Shown: positions 7,511 to 15,376 of the stretch, one piece after another
Position numbering within the stretch: position 1 is the first letter of the stretch
Layout of the letters: every line of letters begins with the position of its first letter
Assembly (NCBI GenBank): GCA_937958475.1
Contig: CALFXR010000222.1
Location: 13,346 to 77,345, forward strand
DNA length: 64,000 nucleotides
Direction of reading: 5' to 3'
From: an uncultured Mesorhizobium sp.
Lineage (GTDB): Bacteria > Pseudomonadota > Alphaproteobacteria > Rhizobiales > Rhizobiaceae
The notes under the pieces: model-generated
What the model was told of the DNA's origin: nothing
What the model saw: only the letters and a program-made list of their open reading frames with translations
The model's database searches: none
Program-made: the position numbers and the translations under genes

Positions 7511-9757
7511 ATGTCATCAATCCACGCGACGCTGATCGCCCTGGGAACCAGCAAGGACTGGCTAATTGCGGCCAACTTCATCCTGTCCGTGCTGCTCGGA
7601 CTGTGGATGCTGCGCTACCGCACGCTCTACATCCAGTCCCGCGTCTCCCAGGCGAACTACCACGACCTGATCGACAACCTCTCCGAAGGGGTCTACCGCT
7701 CGACCCTCGACGGGCAGCAACTGAGCGCCAACAAGGCCCTGGTCCGGCTGAACGGCTACACGACCGAGGCCGAGATGCTCGCCGGCGTCTCCGACATCGG
7801 CCTCGAATGGTATGTCGAGCCCGGCCGCCGCGACGAGTTCCGCCGAGTCCTGCAGCGCGACGGCCACGTCGAGGATTTCGTTTCCGAAATCTACCGTCAC
7901 AAGACGCGCGAACGCATCTGGGTCTCGGAATCGGCGCGGCTCGTCCACGACAAGCGCAGCGGCAAGCCTCTCTATTGCGAAGGGTCGGTGCGCGAAGTCA
8001 CGGAGACGTTGAAGCGCCTCAACCTCGAAGCACAGTTCCGCAAGCTCACCAGCGAACTTCCCGGCGCCCTGTTCCAGTTCGTCAACCGGGACGGGCACTC
8101 GTCCGACATCGTCTATGCGAGCGCCGGGCTGGAGCGCATCACGGGTCGTCCGGTGGCGGATTTCATCGCGCAGCCGGCGCTGTTCAGCGAGATCATCGCC
8201 AAGGTAGACGTCGACGGATTCCGCGAATCGCTACGTACCGCGGCTGCGAACGGCAGTGGCTGGGACCACGAATTCCGCATCCGCGACAGCGAGGGCAGGG
8301 AAAAATGGGTGCGCGTCACGGCGACGCCCGAGATCAGCGGCTCGACCATCACCTGGCATGGCTACCTGATCGACGTTTCCGTCCGCAAGCGCTACGAGAT
8401 GGAAATCGAGGAATTGGCATTCTTCGATCCGCTGACCAAGCTTCCCAACCGCCGCCTGTTCCTGACCAGGATGACCCAGGCGATCGCCGGCTGCGCCGCC
8501 CGCGGCGACAATGACGTGCTTCTGTTCATCGACCTCGACAACTTCAAGACGCTCAACGATACCCAGGGTCACGACATCGGCGACGCATTCCTGGTCAAGG
8601 TGGCGGAACGGCTGCGCCGGTGCCTGTCGCCCAAGGACCTGGTCGCGCGGATCGGCGGCGACGAGTTCGTCGTGATCATCGAGGAGGCTGGAACGGACGC
8701 CGCCCGGGCGACGCGGCGCGGCATCGGTGCCGCCGACCAGGTGCTCTCCGCACTGCACGACCCCTTCGAACTCGGCGCGCTGAACCACGTCGCCTCGGCA
8801 AGCGTCGGCATCGTCGTCTTCGACGGCGCAGAGCAGCGTCCGGACGAACTGCTCAAGCGCGCCGACATCGCCATGTACCAGGCCAAGGCCGCCGGTCGGA
8901 ACGGCATGGCGCTGTTCGACCCGGCGACGATGGACCGGGAATCGGAGCGCTATCGCCTGCTCAGCGACCTGCGCCAGGCATTCAAGCGCCGGGAACTCGA
9001 GCTCTTCTTCCAGGTCCAGGTCGACGACACCGGCACGGCAATCGGCGCCGAGGGGCTGCTGCGCTGGAACCACCCCGAATTCGGCATGGTGTTTCCCGAC
9101 CGCTTCATTCCGCTCGCCGAGCAGTTCGGCCTCAACGACGAGCTGACGCGGTATGTGCTCGACGCCGGCGTCGGCGTCCTGGCCGGCTGGCAGAGCGATC
9201 CCAATTCGGCCCATCTGCGCCTGTCGCTCAACGTCAGCGTCCAGTCGTTCAACACCGACGACTTCGCCCGCACCCTGGCCGACATCGTCGACGTGCACGG
9301 CATCGACGCCAGCAAGCTGACGCTCGAACTGACCGAGCACGTGATGGCGCAGAACCACGAACACGTCGCCGGACGCATGGCCGAGGTCAAGAAGCTCGGC
9401 GTGCGCCTGTCGCTGGACGATTTCGGCACCGGATACTCGTCCCTCGCCTACCTGAAGACGCTGCCGCTCGACGAGGTGAAGATCGACGGCGGCTTCATCG
9501 CCGATCTCGAACACGCCGAGAGCAACAGGGCGCTGGTGAAGACCATTCTCGTGATGGCGCGCAACCTCGGCCTCGCCGCCGTCGCCGAACATGTCGAAAA
9601 CGTCCGCCAGGAGGCATTCCTGCGAGCCTTCGGCTGCGACTTCTTCCAGGGCTATCTCTACGGCCGGGCCGTGCCCGCCGCGGAGTTCGCCGCATATGTG
9701 GCGGAGACCCGCGGTACCGGTCCGCGCCACCTCCAGCCGGTGCGCCAGAGCGCCTGA
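7511..9757 (+). CDS. PAS-PAS-GGDEF-EAL cyclic-di-GMP turnover protein
   Basis: A 748-residue signalling protein with one N-terminal membrane helix (about residues 17-37), two PAS-like sensor domains (about 50-160 and 180-290), a GGDEF domain with an intact GGDEF signature near residue 383, and an EAL domain. The EAL signature reads E-G-L-L-R instead of E-A-L-L-R near 512, keeping the ExLxR pattern; DDFGTGYSSL (near 635) and QGYLYGRA are intact, so both cyclase and phosphodiesterase activity remain possible. ATG 7511 was preferred over an upstream TTG-type start because the membrane helix follows directly. Its gene is monocistronic or leads into the caspase gene 71 bases on. Confidence 0.9.
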   Translation: MSSIHATLIALGTSKDWLIAANFILSVLLGLWMLRYRTLYIQSRVSQANYHDLIDNLSEGVYRSTLDGQQLSANKALVRLNGYTTEAEMLAGVSDIGLEWYVEPGRRDEFRRVLQRDGHVEDFVSEIYRHKTRERIWVSESARLVHDKRSGKPLYCEGSVREVTETLKRLNLEAQFRKLTSELPGALFQFVNRDGHSSDIVYASAGLERITGRPVADFIAQPALFSEIIAKVDVDGFRESLRTAAANGSGWDHEFRIRDSEGREKWVRVTATPEISGSTITWHGYLIDVSVRKRYEMEIEELAFFDPLTKLPNRRLFLTRMTQAIAGCAARGDNDVLLFIDLDNFKTLNDTQGHDIGDAFLVKVAERLRRCLSPKDLVARIGGDEFVVIIEEAGTDAARATRRGIGAADQVLSALHDPFELGALNHVASASVGIVVFDGAEQRPDELLKRADIAMYQAKAAGRNGMALFDPATMDRESERYRLLSDLRQAFKRRELELFFQVQVDDTGTAIGAEGLLRWNHPEFGMVFPDRFIPLAEQFGLNDELTRYVLDAGVGVLAGWQSDPNSAHLRLSLNVSVQSFNTDDFARTLADIVDVHGIDASKLTLELTEHVMAQNHEHVAGRMAEVKKLGVRLSLDDFGTGYSSLAYLKTLPLDEVKIDGGFIADLEHAESNRALVKTILVMARNLGLAAVAEHVENVRQEAFLRAFGCDFFQGYLYGRAVPAAEFAAYVAETRGTGPRHLQPVRQSA

Positions 9758-9828
9758 AGCCGGAAGAGATGCCGGGCAGCTTGACGGCGGCCCGCGGCGC
9801 GCGGCAAATTCGCGCTCCGGGGGCAGCC

Positions 9829-11154
9829 ATGCCGCAGAAGCGTTTCCGCCTCGTCCGCCTGCTGGCGATCGTGTCGCTCGCCATCGCCGAGCCTGCCGCC
9901 GCGCTCGCTGCCTCGCGCAACGCACTGGTCATCGGCAATTCGTCGTATCGCCCGGGCTACGAGTTGCGCAACCCGGTCGCGGACGCGCGCGCGGTAGCCA
10001 AGAGCCTGTCGCAGCTGGGCTTCGCGGTTACCCTCGTCGAGGACACCGACCTCGCCACGGCGCAGCGCGCGCTCGACGCCTTCGTGCCTTCGGCGACGGC
10101 GGGAGACGCCGCGGTCATCTACTATGCCGGCCACGGCGCCGTCATCGCGGGCCGCAGCTTCCTGCTTCCCGTCGACTTCTCGATGGCGTCGTTCGATGCG
10201 GTGGACAGGGAGGCGCTCGACGCCGAGCGGCTGATGCAGGCCCTGTCGAGCACGCATTCCGCCTTCAAGCTGCTCGTCCTCGACGCCTGCCGCAACAATC
10301 CGCTGGAGACGCGGGGCGCGACGCCGTTGCAGCGGGACGCAGATGCGCCGCCGCCGCCGCGCACGGAAGACATGCTGATCGCCTTCTCGACGACGCAGGG
10401 GGCGACGGCGCTCGACGGCACGGGCGACCACAGTCCCTTCGCCGAAGGCCTGATCCGCCACATCGGCGAAACAGAAACCGACGTCGACCAGTTGATGAAG
10501 AAGGTGTCGTCCTTCGTCCGCGACAAGACCGAAGGCCGGCAGACGGTGTGGATCGAGGGCTCGCTGACCAGGGCCTTCTTTCTCGCGGCCGCGGCGAACA
10601 CGGCCGGCGTGGTCACGACGCTCGAACCTCCCCGGCCGGCGGCGAGCGTCGAGCTGGTCTTCGCCGATTCCGACTCTGTGCTGCTGACGGCGGACCGGCT
10701 CGCCGGGCTCGACGCGGCGACGCTCAGGCTAGCGCGCAACGAGATCTTCGCCCGCCGCGGCGGCCGCTTCGGCGATGCGGCTCTCACGGCGCATTTCGAG
10801 CAGTATTCCTGGTACCGGCCGACGACCTTCGAACCCGTCCTCGGCGAGATCGAGCTGAAGAACGTCGAACTGATCCGGCAGTACGAACTGGCCGCGAGCG
10901 CGCCGCAGGACGGCTTCATCTTCGCCGATTCGGACCGACGCCTGCTGACCGCGGAGGAGGTCGAAGCCCTGGACAAGGGACAGCTGGCGTTCGCCCGCAA
11001 CGAGATCTATGCGCGGCGCGGCCGCAAATTCGTCAGGGCCGAGTTCCACGACTATTTCAGCCGGTTTTCCTGGTACAAGCCACAATTCGGCGAGGTTGAG
11101 CTGACATTCGTCGAGCAGAAGAACGTCGACCTCATCCGGAAGTACGAAAAATAA
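9829..11154 (+). CDS. Secreted caspase-like (C14) protease with two YARHG domains
   Basis: A 441-residue protein. A signal peptide (residues 1-28, ending ALAA) is followed by a caspase/metacaspase p20-like domain: ALVIGNSSY, catalytic His102 in YYAGHGA and Cys154 in LDACRNNP, plus AFSTTQGATALDG. After a linker there are two copies of the small extracellular YARHG domain (about residues 300-345, LARNEIFARRGGRF then YSWYRP; and 375-425, FARNEIYARRGRKF then FSWYKP). Members with this architecture are predicted periplasmic or secreted; substrates are unknown. The start was set at ATG 9829 by the signal peptide. Its stop overlaps the start region of the M15 peptidase gene, suggesting an operon. 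Confidence 0.9.
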   Translation: MPQKRFRLVRLLAIVSLAIAEPAAALAASRNALVIGNSSYRPGYELRNPVADARAVAKSLSQLGFAVTLVEDTDLATAQRALDAFVPSATAGDAAVIYYAGHGAVIAGRSFLLPVDFSMASFDAVDREALDAERLMQALSSTHSAFKLLVLDACRNNPLETRGATPLQRDADAPPPPRTEDMLIAFSTTQGATALDGTGDHSPFAEGLIRHIGETETDVDQLMKKVSSFVRDKTEGRQTVWIEGSLTRAFFLAAAANTAGVVTTLEPPRPAASVELVFADSDSVLLTADRLAGLDAATLRLARNEIFARRGGRFGDAALTAHFEQYSWYRPTTFEPVLGEIELKNVELIRQYELAASAPQDGFIFADSDRRLLTAEEVEALDKGQLAFARNEIYARRGRKFVRAEFHDYFSRFSWYKPQFGEVELTFVEQKNVDLIRKYEK

Positions 11155-11957
11155 GACCGCCGGCCCTCCTCCTTCTCCTCGGCCTCCTTTCGTCGCCGGC
11201 CGTTTCGGCCGACCGGCCGCCGCTCTACGGGGCCGAGCCGGCCGACCTCGATGCACGGGTCGAGCGCCTCGTCGCGGCCTATTCCGGCACCATCGCCGGG
11301 CGCGAGGGGGGCGACCTCGTTCTGAAGGACGGCACCAGGCTGCCGCTCTCCGACGGCCGCACCGACAAGACGTTCGACACGCTGCTCGACCGGCCCGACA
11401 TCGGCGACATGTTCGCCTTCCGCTACCCGGCCGGCGAAGCGGCCGCGCCGCCTGCGCTCAACCACGATCCCGGCCGCATCCGCGTCGAGGCGCTGTTCCG
11501 CGCGCTCTACGGCGACTGCCGCAAGGGCGAGGTCGCGGGCAAGCTGCGCAAGGTGAAGTGGCTGCCCGGCCACGGCGGCGGCACGGTGACGATGACGGAA
11601 GCGCAAGGGGCCGCCGACGCGCTGGAGCGCGTGTCGAAGGAACTCGACGCGCTGCCCGCCACCTTCCTCAAGTACCTCAAACCCTCGGGCGGCACCTACA
11701 ACTGCAGGGTGATCGCCGGAACGGATCGCATGTCGATGCACGCCTACGGCGCTGCGATCGACATCAACACGAAACACACGACCTACTGGCAGTGGGTGAA
11801 GCCCGACCCGGACGGGACATACCGATGGTCGAACGAGATCCCGGCCGAGATCGTCGAAATCTTCGAGCGCAACGGCTTCGTCTGGGGCGGCCGCTGGTAC
11901 CATTTCGACACGATGCACTTCGAGTACCGGCCGGAGCTGGCGATACCCCGGAAATGA
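11151..11957 (+). CDS. M15 family (D-Ala-D-Ala carboxypeptidase-like) peptidase with lost start codon
   Basis: The C-terminal half carries the M15 zinc-peptidase motifs SMHAYGAAID (first His and Asp ligands) and WYHFDTMHFEYRPE (last His), as in cell-wall carboxypeptidases and endolysins. The open frame continues upstream through a clear signal peptide (RPPALLLLLGLLSSPAVSA), but no ATG, GTG or TTG occurs in frame before ATG 11409. At the expected position the codon is ATA (11151), eight bases after GGAAG and overlapping the caspase TAA stop. A single G-to-A change would convert a standard ATGA overlap into this ATAA. Either AUA initiates weakly, or the gene is inactive, or a truncated form without export signal starts at 11409. 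Confidence 0.75.
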   Translation: MRPPALLLLLGLLSSPAVSADRPPLYGAEPADLDARVERLVAAYSGTIAGREGGDLVLKDGTRLPLSDGRTDKTFDTLLDRPDIGDMFAFRYPAGEAAAPPALNHDPGRIRVEALFRALYGDCRKGEVAGKLRKVKWLPGHGGGTVTMTEAQGAADALERVSKELDALPATFLKYLKPSGGTYNCRVIAGTDRMSMHAYGAAIDINTKHTTYWQWVKPDPDGTYRWSNEIPAEIVEIFERNGFVWGGRWYHFDTMHFEYRPELAIPRK

Positions 11958-11984
11958 AAAATGCCGGAGCTTTCGCCCCGGCAT
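11957..11984 (-). terminator. Intrinsic terminator after ndk
   Basis: Read on the minus strand: ATGCCGGGGC, GAAA loop, GCTCCGGCAT, then TTTT. The stem has one G-T type mismatch and the U-tract follows directly. It lies between convergent M15 and ndk genes and also could stop M15 transcripts. Confidence 0.7.
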
Positions 11985-12028
11985 CCTCAAGAAAACAGCG
12001 GCTTACGCCGGCAGGCTGAAAGACCGAT

Positions 12029-12451
12029 TCAGCCGACGATCTCGGTATCGGAGAACCAGTAGCGGATCTCCTGGGCGGCGGTCTCCGGCGCGTCCGAGCC
12101 GTGCACGGAGTTCTCGCCGATCGACAGCGCATGCGCCTTGCGGATGGTGCCCTCGGCGGCGTTGGCCGGATTGGTGGCGCCCATCACTTCGCGGTTCCTG
12201 GCGATCGCGTTCTCGCCCTCGAGAACCTGCACGACGGTCGGGCCCGACGACATGAACTCGGTCAGTTCCTGGAAGAACGGGCGTTCCCTGTGGACGGCGT
12301 AGAAGCCCTCGGCCTCGCGCAGGCTCATCCACACGCGCTTGGACGCCACGACGCGCAGGCCGGCCTCCTCGAGCATCCTGGTGATCGCGCCGGTCAGGTT
12401 GCGCCGGGTCGCGTCGGGCTTGATCATCGAGAAGGTGCGTTCGATCGCCAT
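12029..12451 (-). CDS. ndk: Nucleoside diphosphate kinase
   Basis: A 140-residue cytosolic enzyme that equilibrates NDP and NTP pools by a phosphohistidine ping-pong mechanism. N-terminal ERTFSMIKPDA, the nucleotide-site NPANAAEGTIR and the active-site His117 in NSVHGSD are all intact, and the length is standard. Single gene ending at a strong terminator. Confidence 0.97.
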   Translation of the reverse strand: MAIERTFSMIKPDATRRNLTGAITRMLEEAGLRVVASKRVWMSLREAEGFYAVHRERPFFQELTEFMSSGPTVVQVLEGENAIARNREVMGATNPANAAEGTIRKAHALSIGENSVHGSDAPETAAQEIRYWFSDTEIVG

Positions 12452-12547
12452 GTCGTGTCCTTGGATGTTTGTTCGGGAAAGGTGGCGCGTCTATACCGTC
12501 CGCCCCCGGCCTTGCCAAGGGGCGGCGATGGAGGCTTCCGCCGCGAA

Positions 12548-13240
12548 TCAAGCCGCGGCGGGCGCCCGCCGGCCGAGCCCTTCGTGGAGGTCGAGGCAGC
12601 GCTCGAACCAGGCGGCGACCGGATCGTCGGCCGCCAGCACGGCATAGGGCGAGATCACCCTCACCCACTGGAACGCGCCGAAGACGATGTAGTCGCCGAA
12701 GAGCGGCGAATCCCCGCCGATGAAGGGCTGGTAGGAGAGCATGCTGCGCAGCGGCTCCAGCCCGGCGCGGAAGCCGGCGAGGCGTTCCTCGCGGCCGGCG
12801 ACGACCTGCTCGAGCGGCTTGCCGTAGCGGACCTCGCGGCTCTGGCGGAAATAGGTCCGGTCGGCCGGATCGAGACGATCGTGGATGTCGATGAGCGCGG
12901 CACCGCCGAGGAAGGGATGCACCGTCAGTTGCGACCAGCGCTCGACGAAGCGCGCCGCCGCCTTGCCGCCCTCGCCGCCGAACAGGCTCGGCCGGTCGGG
13001 ATAGGTGTCCTCGAGGTAGAGGGCGATGGCGAAACTGTCTGCGACCACCTTGTCGCCGTCGCGGATCACCGGGACGATCTTCGAGGCGCCGCCTTCGACC
13101 CCGGGAACCTCGAGGAAGCGCGTCGGCACGCATTCGAAGGCGAGCCCCTTGTGGGCGAGCGCCATCGCGATCTTCCAGCAATGCGGGCTGAAGGGACGAC
13201 GGGGATCGGAGCCGACGAGTTCATAGAGGCGGATGGTCAT
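12548..13240 (-). CDS. Glutathione S-transferase family protein
   Basis: A 230-residue GST-fold protein. The N-terminal domain has RRPFSPHCWKIAMAL, with the S-P-x-C/W pattern seen in beta-etherase-like bacterial GSTs, then KIVPVIRDGDKVVADSFAIALYL, containing the cis-Pro and the glutathione-binding Asp-Ser. The C-terminal helical domain spans about residues 95-225. It differs clearly from the GST at 286-882. Oppositely oriented to DinB across 67 bases. Substrate unknown. Confidence 0.85.
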   Translation of the reverse strand: MTIRLYELVGSDPRRPFSPHCWKIAMALAHKGLAFECVPTRFLEVPGVEGGASKIVPVIRDGDKVVADSFAIALYLEDTYPDRPSLFGGEGGKAAARFVERWSQLTVHPFLGGAALIDIHDRLDPADRTYFRQSREVRYGKPLEQVVAGREERLAGFRAGLEPLRSMLSYQPFIGGDSPLFGDYIVFGAFQWVRVISPYAVLAADDPVAAWFERCLDLHEGLGRRAPAAA

Positions 13241-13307
13241 TGGCGATGGGTCCGGCTAGGGCTAGTTTGCACACATAATCACGGGACCCGGGTGAAAAAG
13301 GAAGCCC

Positions 13308-13820
13308 ATGCAGCAGCATTTCAGGATGTTCGCGGCCTATAACCGATGGGCCAACGCTGAAGTCTACGGCGCGGCGGCGTCGCTCGGCGAGTACGAACTG
13401 ACGCGCGACGCGGGCGCCTTCTTCGGCTCGATGCTGGGCACGCTGAACCACGTGCTCGTCGCCGACCGCATCTGGATGAAGCGCTTCACCGGCGAAGGCG
13501 AGGCGCCCAAGGCACTCGACGCGATCCTGTTTTCCGACTTCGCCCGGCTGCGGGCGGCCAGGGAGGCCGAGGACAGGCGCATCGTCGAATGGGTCGAAAC
13601 GCTGACGCCCAAGGCGCTCGCCGGCCGCTTCACCTACATGACCGTCACCGACCTGCGCACCATCTCGCAGCGGCTTTCGCCGGCGCTGGCGCACTTCTTC
13701 AACCACCAGACCCACCATCGCGGCCAGGCGCACGCGATCCTCACCGCGCTCGGCAAGCCGTCGCTGGTGCTCGACCTCGTCTATTTCCAGAGGACGGAGG
13801 AAGGGCGGCCGTTCGCGTGA
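13308..13820 (+). CDS. DinB family protein
   Basis: A 170-residue four-helix-bundle protein of the DinB/YfiT metal-binding superfamily. It begins with the typical FRMFAAYNRWAN, and the three expected metal-ligand histidines are in LNHVLVAD and FNHQTHHRGQAHAIL. Many relatives bind divalent metal; some are thiol-S-transferases or damage-inducible proteins of unknown role. RBS AAGGAAG precedes ATG 13308. It ends eight bases before the convergent vapC gene. Confidence 0.85.
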   Translation: MQQHFRMFAAYNRWANAEVYGAAASLGEYELTRDAGAFFGSMLGTLNHVLVADRIWMKRFTGEGEAPKALDAILFSDFARLRAAREAEDRRIVEWVETLTPKALAGRFTYMTVTDLRTISQRLSPALAHFFNHQTHHRGQAHAILTALGKPSLVLDLVYFQRTEEGRPFA

Positions 13821-13827
13821 AGGGGGA

Positions 13828-14220
13828 TCAGCGCCAGACGGGCAGGTCGAGATGCCGTTCGAGATATTCGAAGTCGCGATCGGCGTGCAGCAGCTGGACA
13901 CGATTCTCGATGCACCAGGTTGCGATGATCACGTCGACGATGCCGCGTATTGTGATCCCGCGCTGACGCAGACGCCGATAGTTGGCCGCGGCGACCGGCG
14001 CCAGCCGCGGGCCGCACATGACCTCACAACGGATCGGTGCGAGCTTGCGCTCGACGTCGGCCCGGACCCGATCCCGTGCTATTCCCTGGAGGATTTCGAC
14101 GAGGATCAAGTCGCCAATCAGAATCTCGCGGTTGACCACCGCTTCCCGCAGTCGCGTGACCTGCGGCGTGTCGCGGGAGGCGAAGAAGTCCACCCAGACC
14201 GATGTGTCGGCGAGGATCAT
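13828..14220 (-). CDS. vapC: VapC-type PIN-domain toxin RNase
   Basis: A 130-residue PIN-domain protein; family members are Mg-dependent RNases, often cutting tRNA. The acidic active-site residues are visible: Asp5 in MILADTSVWVDFF, Glu in LILVEILQGI, Asp in GIVDVIIA and Asp in HADRDFEYL. ATG 14220 was chosen because it overlaps the antitoxin stop and starts the first PIN strand; the longer frame has no family sequence upstream. All catalytic positions intact. Confidence 0.9.
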   Translation of the reverse strand: MILADTSVWVDFFASRDTPQVTRLREAVVNREILIGDLILVEILQGIARDRVRADVERKLAPIRCEVMCGPRLAPVAAANYRRLRQRGITIRGIVDVIIATWCIENRVQLLHADRDFEYLERHLDLPVWR

Positions 14221-14414
14221 CGACCCTGCCGAAGCGAGCCCAGATCGCCTTCCCACTCCACTTTCCCCTGCAGGGACAGGATGTCCTGCGCCGCCCGGGC
14301 CCAGTCCAGTTGAGCGCGCAACGCTTCGTCGACGACCTGACGCTTGGTCTTCGCTCCGGTCAGCACCATCAGTTCGGCAACGACCTTGTCATCGATCTCG
14401 ATGTTCGTCCGCAT
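14217..14414 (-). CDS. vapB: VapB-type antitoxin
   Basis: A 65-residue ribbon-helix-helix-like protein beginning MRTNIEIDDKVVAELM with KTKRQVVDEALR, the usual DUF2191-type VapB core, and an acidic/aromatic tail that would wrap VapC. Start at ATG 14414 with GGAGG upstream (complement of 14418-14422). It overlaps vapC by four bases. The frame could be read further upstream, but that region contains the operator. Confidence 0.85.
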   Translation of the reverse strand: MRTNIEIDDKVVAELMVLTGAKTKRQVVDEALRAQLDWARAAQDILSLQGKVEWEGDLGSLRQGR

Positions 14415-14424
14415 TGTGCCTCCA

Positions 14425-14453
14425 ATGTGTAGAGAGGGCACGATTTTACACAT
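14425..14453 (-). promoter_or_regulatory. vapBC operator (inverted repeat)
   Basis: ATGTGTA at 14425-14431 is perfectly inverted as TACACAT at 14447-14453, with centres 22 bp apart, about two helical turns, which suits two RHH dimers. It lies 11 bases upstream of the vapB start; TAAAAT inside it (minus strand) could be the -10. The rest of the 282-base spacer to 14696 shows no gene. Confidence 0.6.
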
Positions 14454-14696
14454 ATACGCGCTCGTCCACAACGTCCCGCGCCCTGGCATCACCAGCAGAC
14501 AGGCCCGCCGGGCGGACAACCGGGCCGCGGGCCGCACGTTCCGTCGTTAAAGATCGACGAGAAATCTATCATTTTCGGTCACCGTGCGCTCACCCTGATG
14601 CCATCGCCGCGGCAACGAAATGGTGCTCCGGCAGCTTAGTCCCGCATGCACCGTTCGCTACGCACGGTTGCAGGAAAAATTGCTCAGGAGGACGAC

Positions 14697-15287
14697 ATGA
14701 CCTGGAAGAACATCTGCATTTACAAGGCTCTCGCCGGCGCGGCGCTGGTAGCCGCGCTGGCGCTTCCGGCGCATGCGCAGGTCGGCGTCGGCGTCGGCGC
14801 GGGAATAGGCGGGAGTGACGGCGTGGGGGTCGGCGCCGGTGTTGGCATCGGCGGTTCCGATGGGGCCGGTGCGGGTGCCGGAGTGTCCGCCGGCGGCGGG
14901 TCGGGCGTGGGCGCCGGAGCGGGAGCGTCGGTCGGCGGTGGCGGGGTCGACGCGGGCGTCGGCGCCTCGATCGGCGGGGCCAGCGGCGTCGATTCGCAGG
15001 CCACCGCCGCGATCGGCGGATCGGACGGCATCGACGCCGGCGTTGGAGCCTCGGTCGGATCCAGCGGCGCCGGCGTCGGAATCGGGATCAGCGGCGACAG
15101 CGCGGCGGCGCCGGGCGCCCCGGGAACGCCCGGCCGGGCGAGCCCCGGCGATGCCGTCGCCGGCATGTCGGGCCGCGAGCTGGCGCGGTTCAAGAGGCGC
15201 TGCGAGGAGATCCTCGCCAATAGCGGCGGCTACGATTTCGACCTCGTCTCGCTCTGCAAGGTGGTCCGCCAGACAGCCGTCCGCTGA
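14697..15287 (+). CDS. Glycine-rich secreted protein with repetitive centre
   Basis: A 196-residue protein of unknown function. A signal peptide (residues 1-25, ending AHA) precedes about 115 residues made of imperfect repeats of 8-15 residues such as VGAGVGIGGSDG, almost only Gly, Val, Ala, Ser and Asp. A Pro/Gly linker and a charged C-terminal segment of about 45 residues with two cysteines follow (LARFKRRCEEILAN, DLVSLCKVVRQ). ATG 14697 has AGGAGG at 14686-14691. Possibly a cell-surface or matrix protein; the conserved C-terminus rather than the repeat is likely to be informative. Repeat number may vary between strains. Confidence 0.75.
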   Translation: MTWKNICIYKALAGAALVAALALPAHAQVGVGVGAGIGGSDGVGVGAGVGIGGSDGAGAGAGVSAGGGSGVGAGAGASVGGGGVDAGVGASIGGASGVDSQATAAIGGSDGIDAGVGASVGSSGAGVGIGISGDSAAAPGAPGTPGRASPGDAVAGMSGRELARFKRRCEEILANSGGYDFDLVSLCKVVRQTAVR

Positions 15288-15314
15288 CCGGCGAATAGGC
15301 GGCGACGGCCTCCG

Positions 15315-15339
15315 CCCCGCGCTTCGGTGAAGCGCGGGG
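15315..15339 (+). terminator. GC-rich hairpin between the glycine-rich gene and ABC-F
   Basis: A perfect 11-bp stem, CCCCGCGCTTC (15315-15325) with 15329-15339, lacks a U-tract. It may end the upstream transcript or act in the ABC-F leader, since its 3' arm contains the G-rich stretch before the GTG at 15344. Confidence 0.4.
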
Positions 15340-15376
15340 ACTTGTGGCCGGGCGCGCGGCCATGCAAAAGCGCGCC

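Noticed and set aside
14760..15110. Repeats in the glycine-rich gene considered as a possible CRISPR or regulatory repeat array
   Set aside because: Units are in-frame, irregular in length and codon-based with no spacers of constant size; they are protein repeats.
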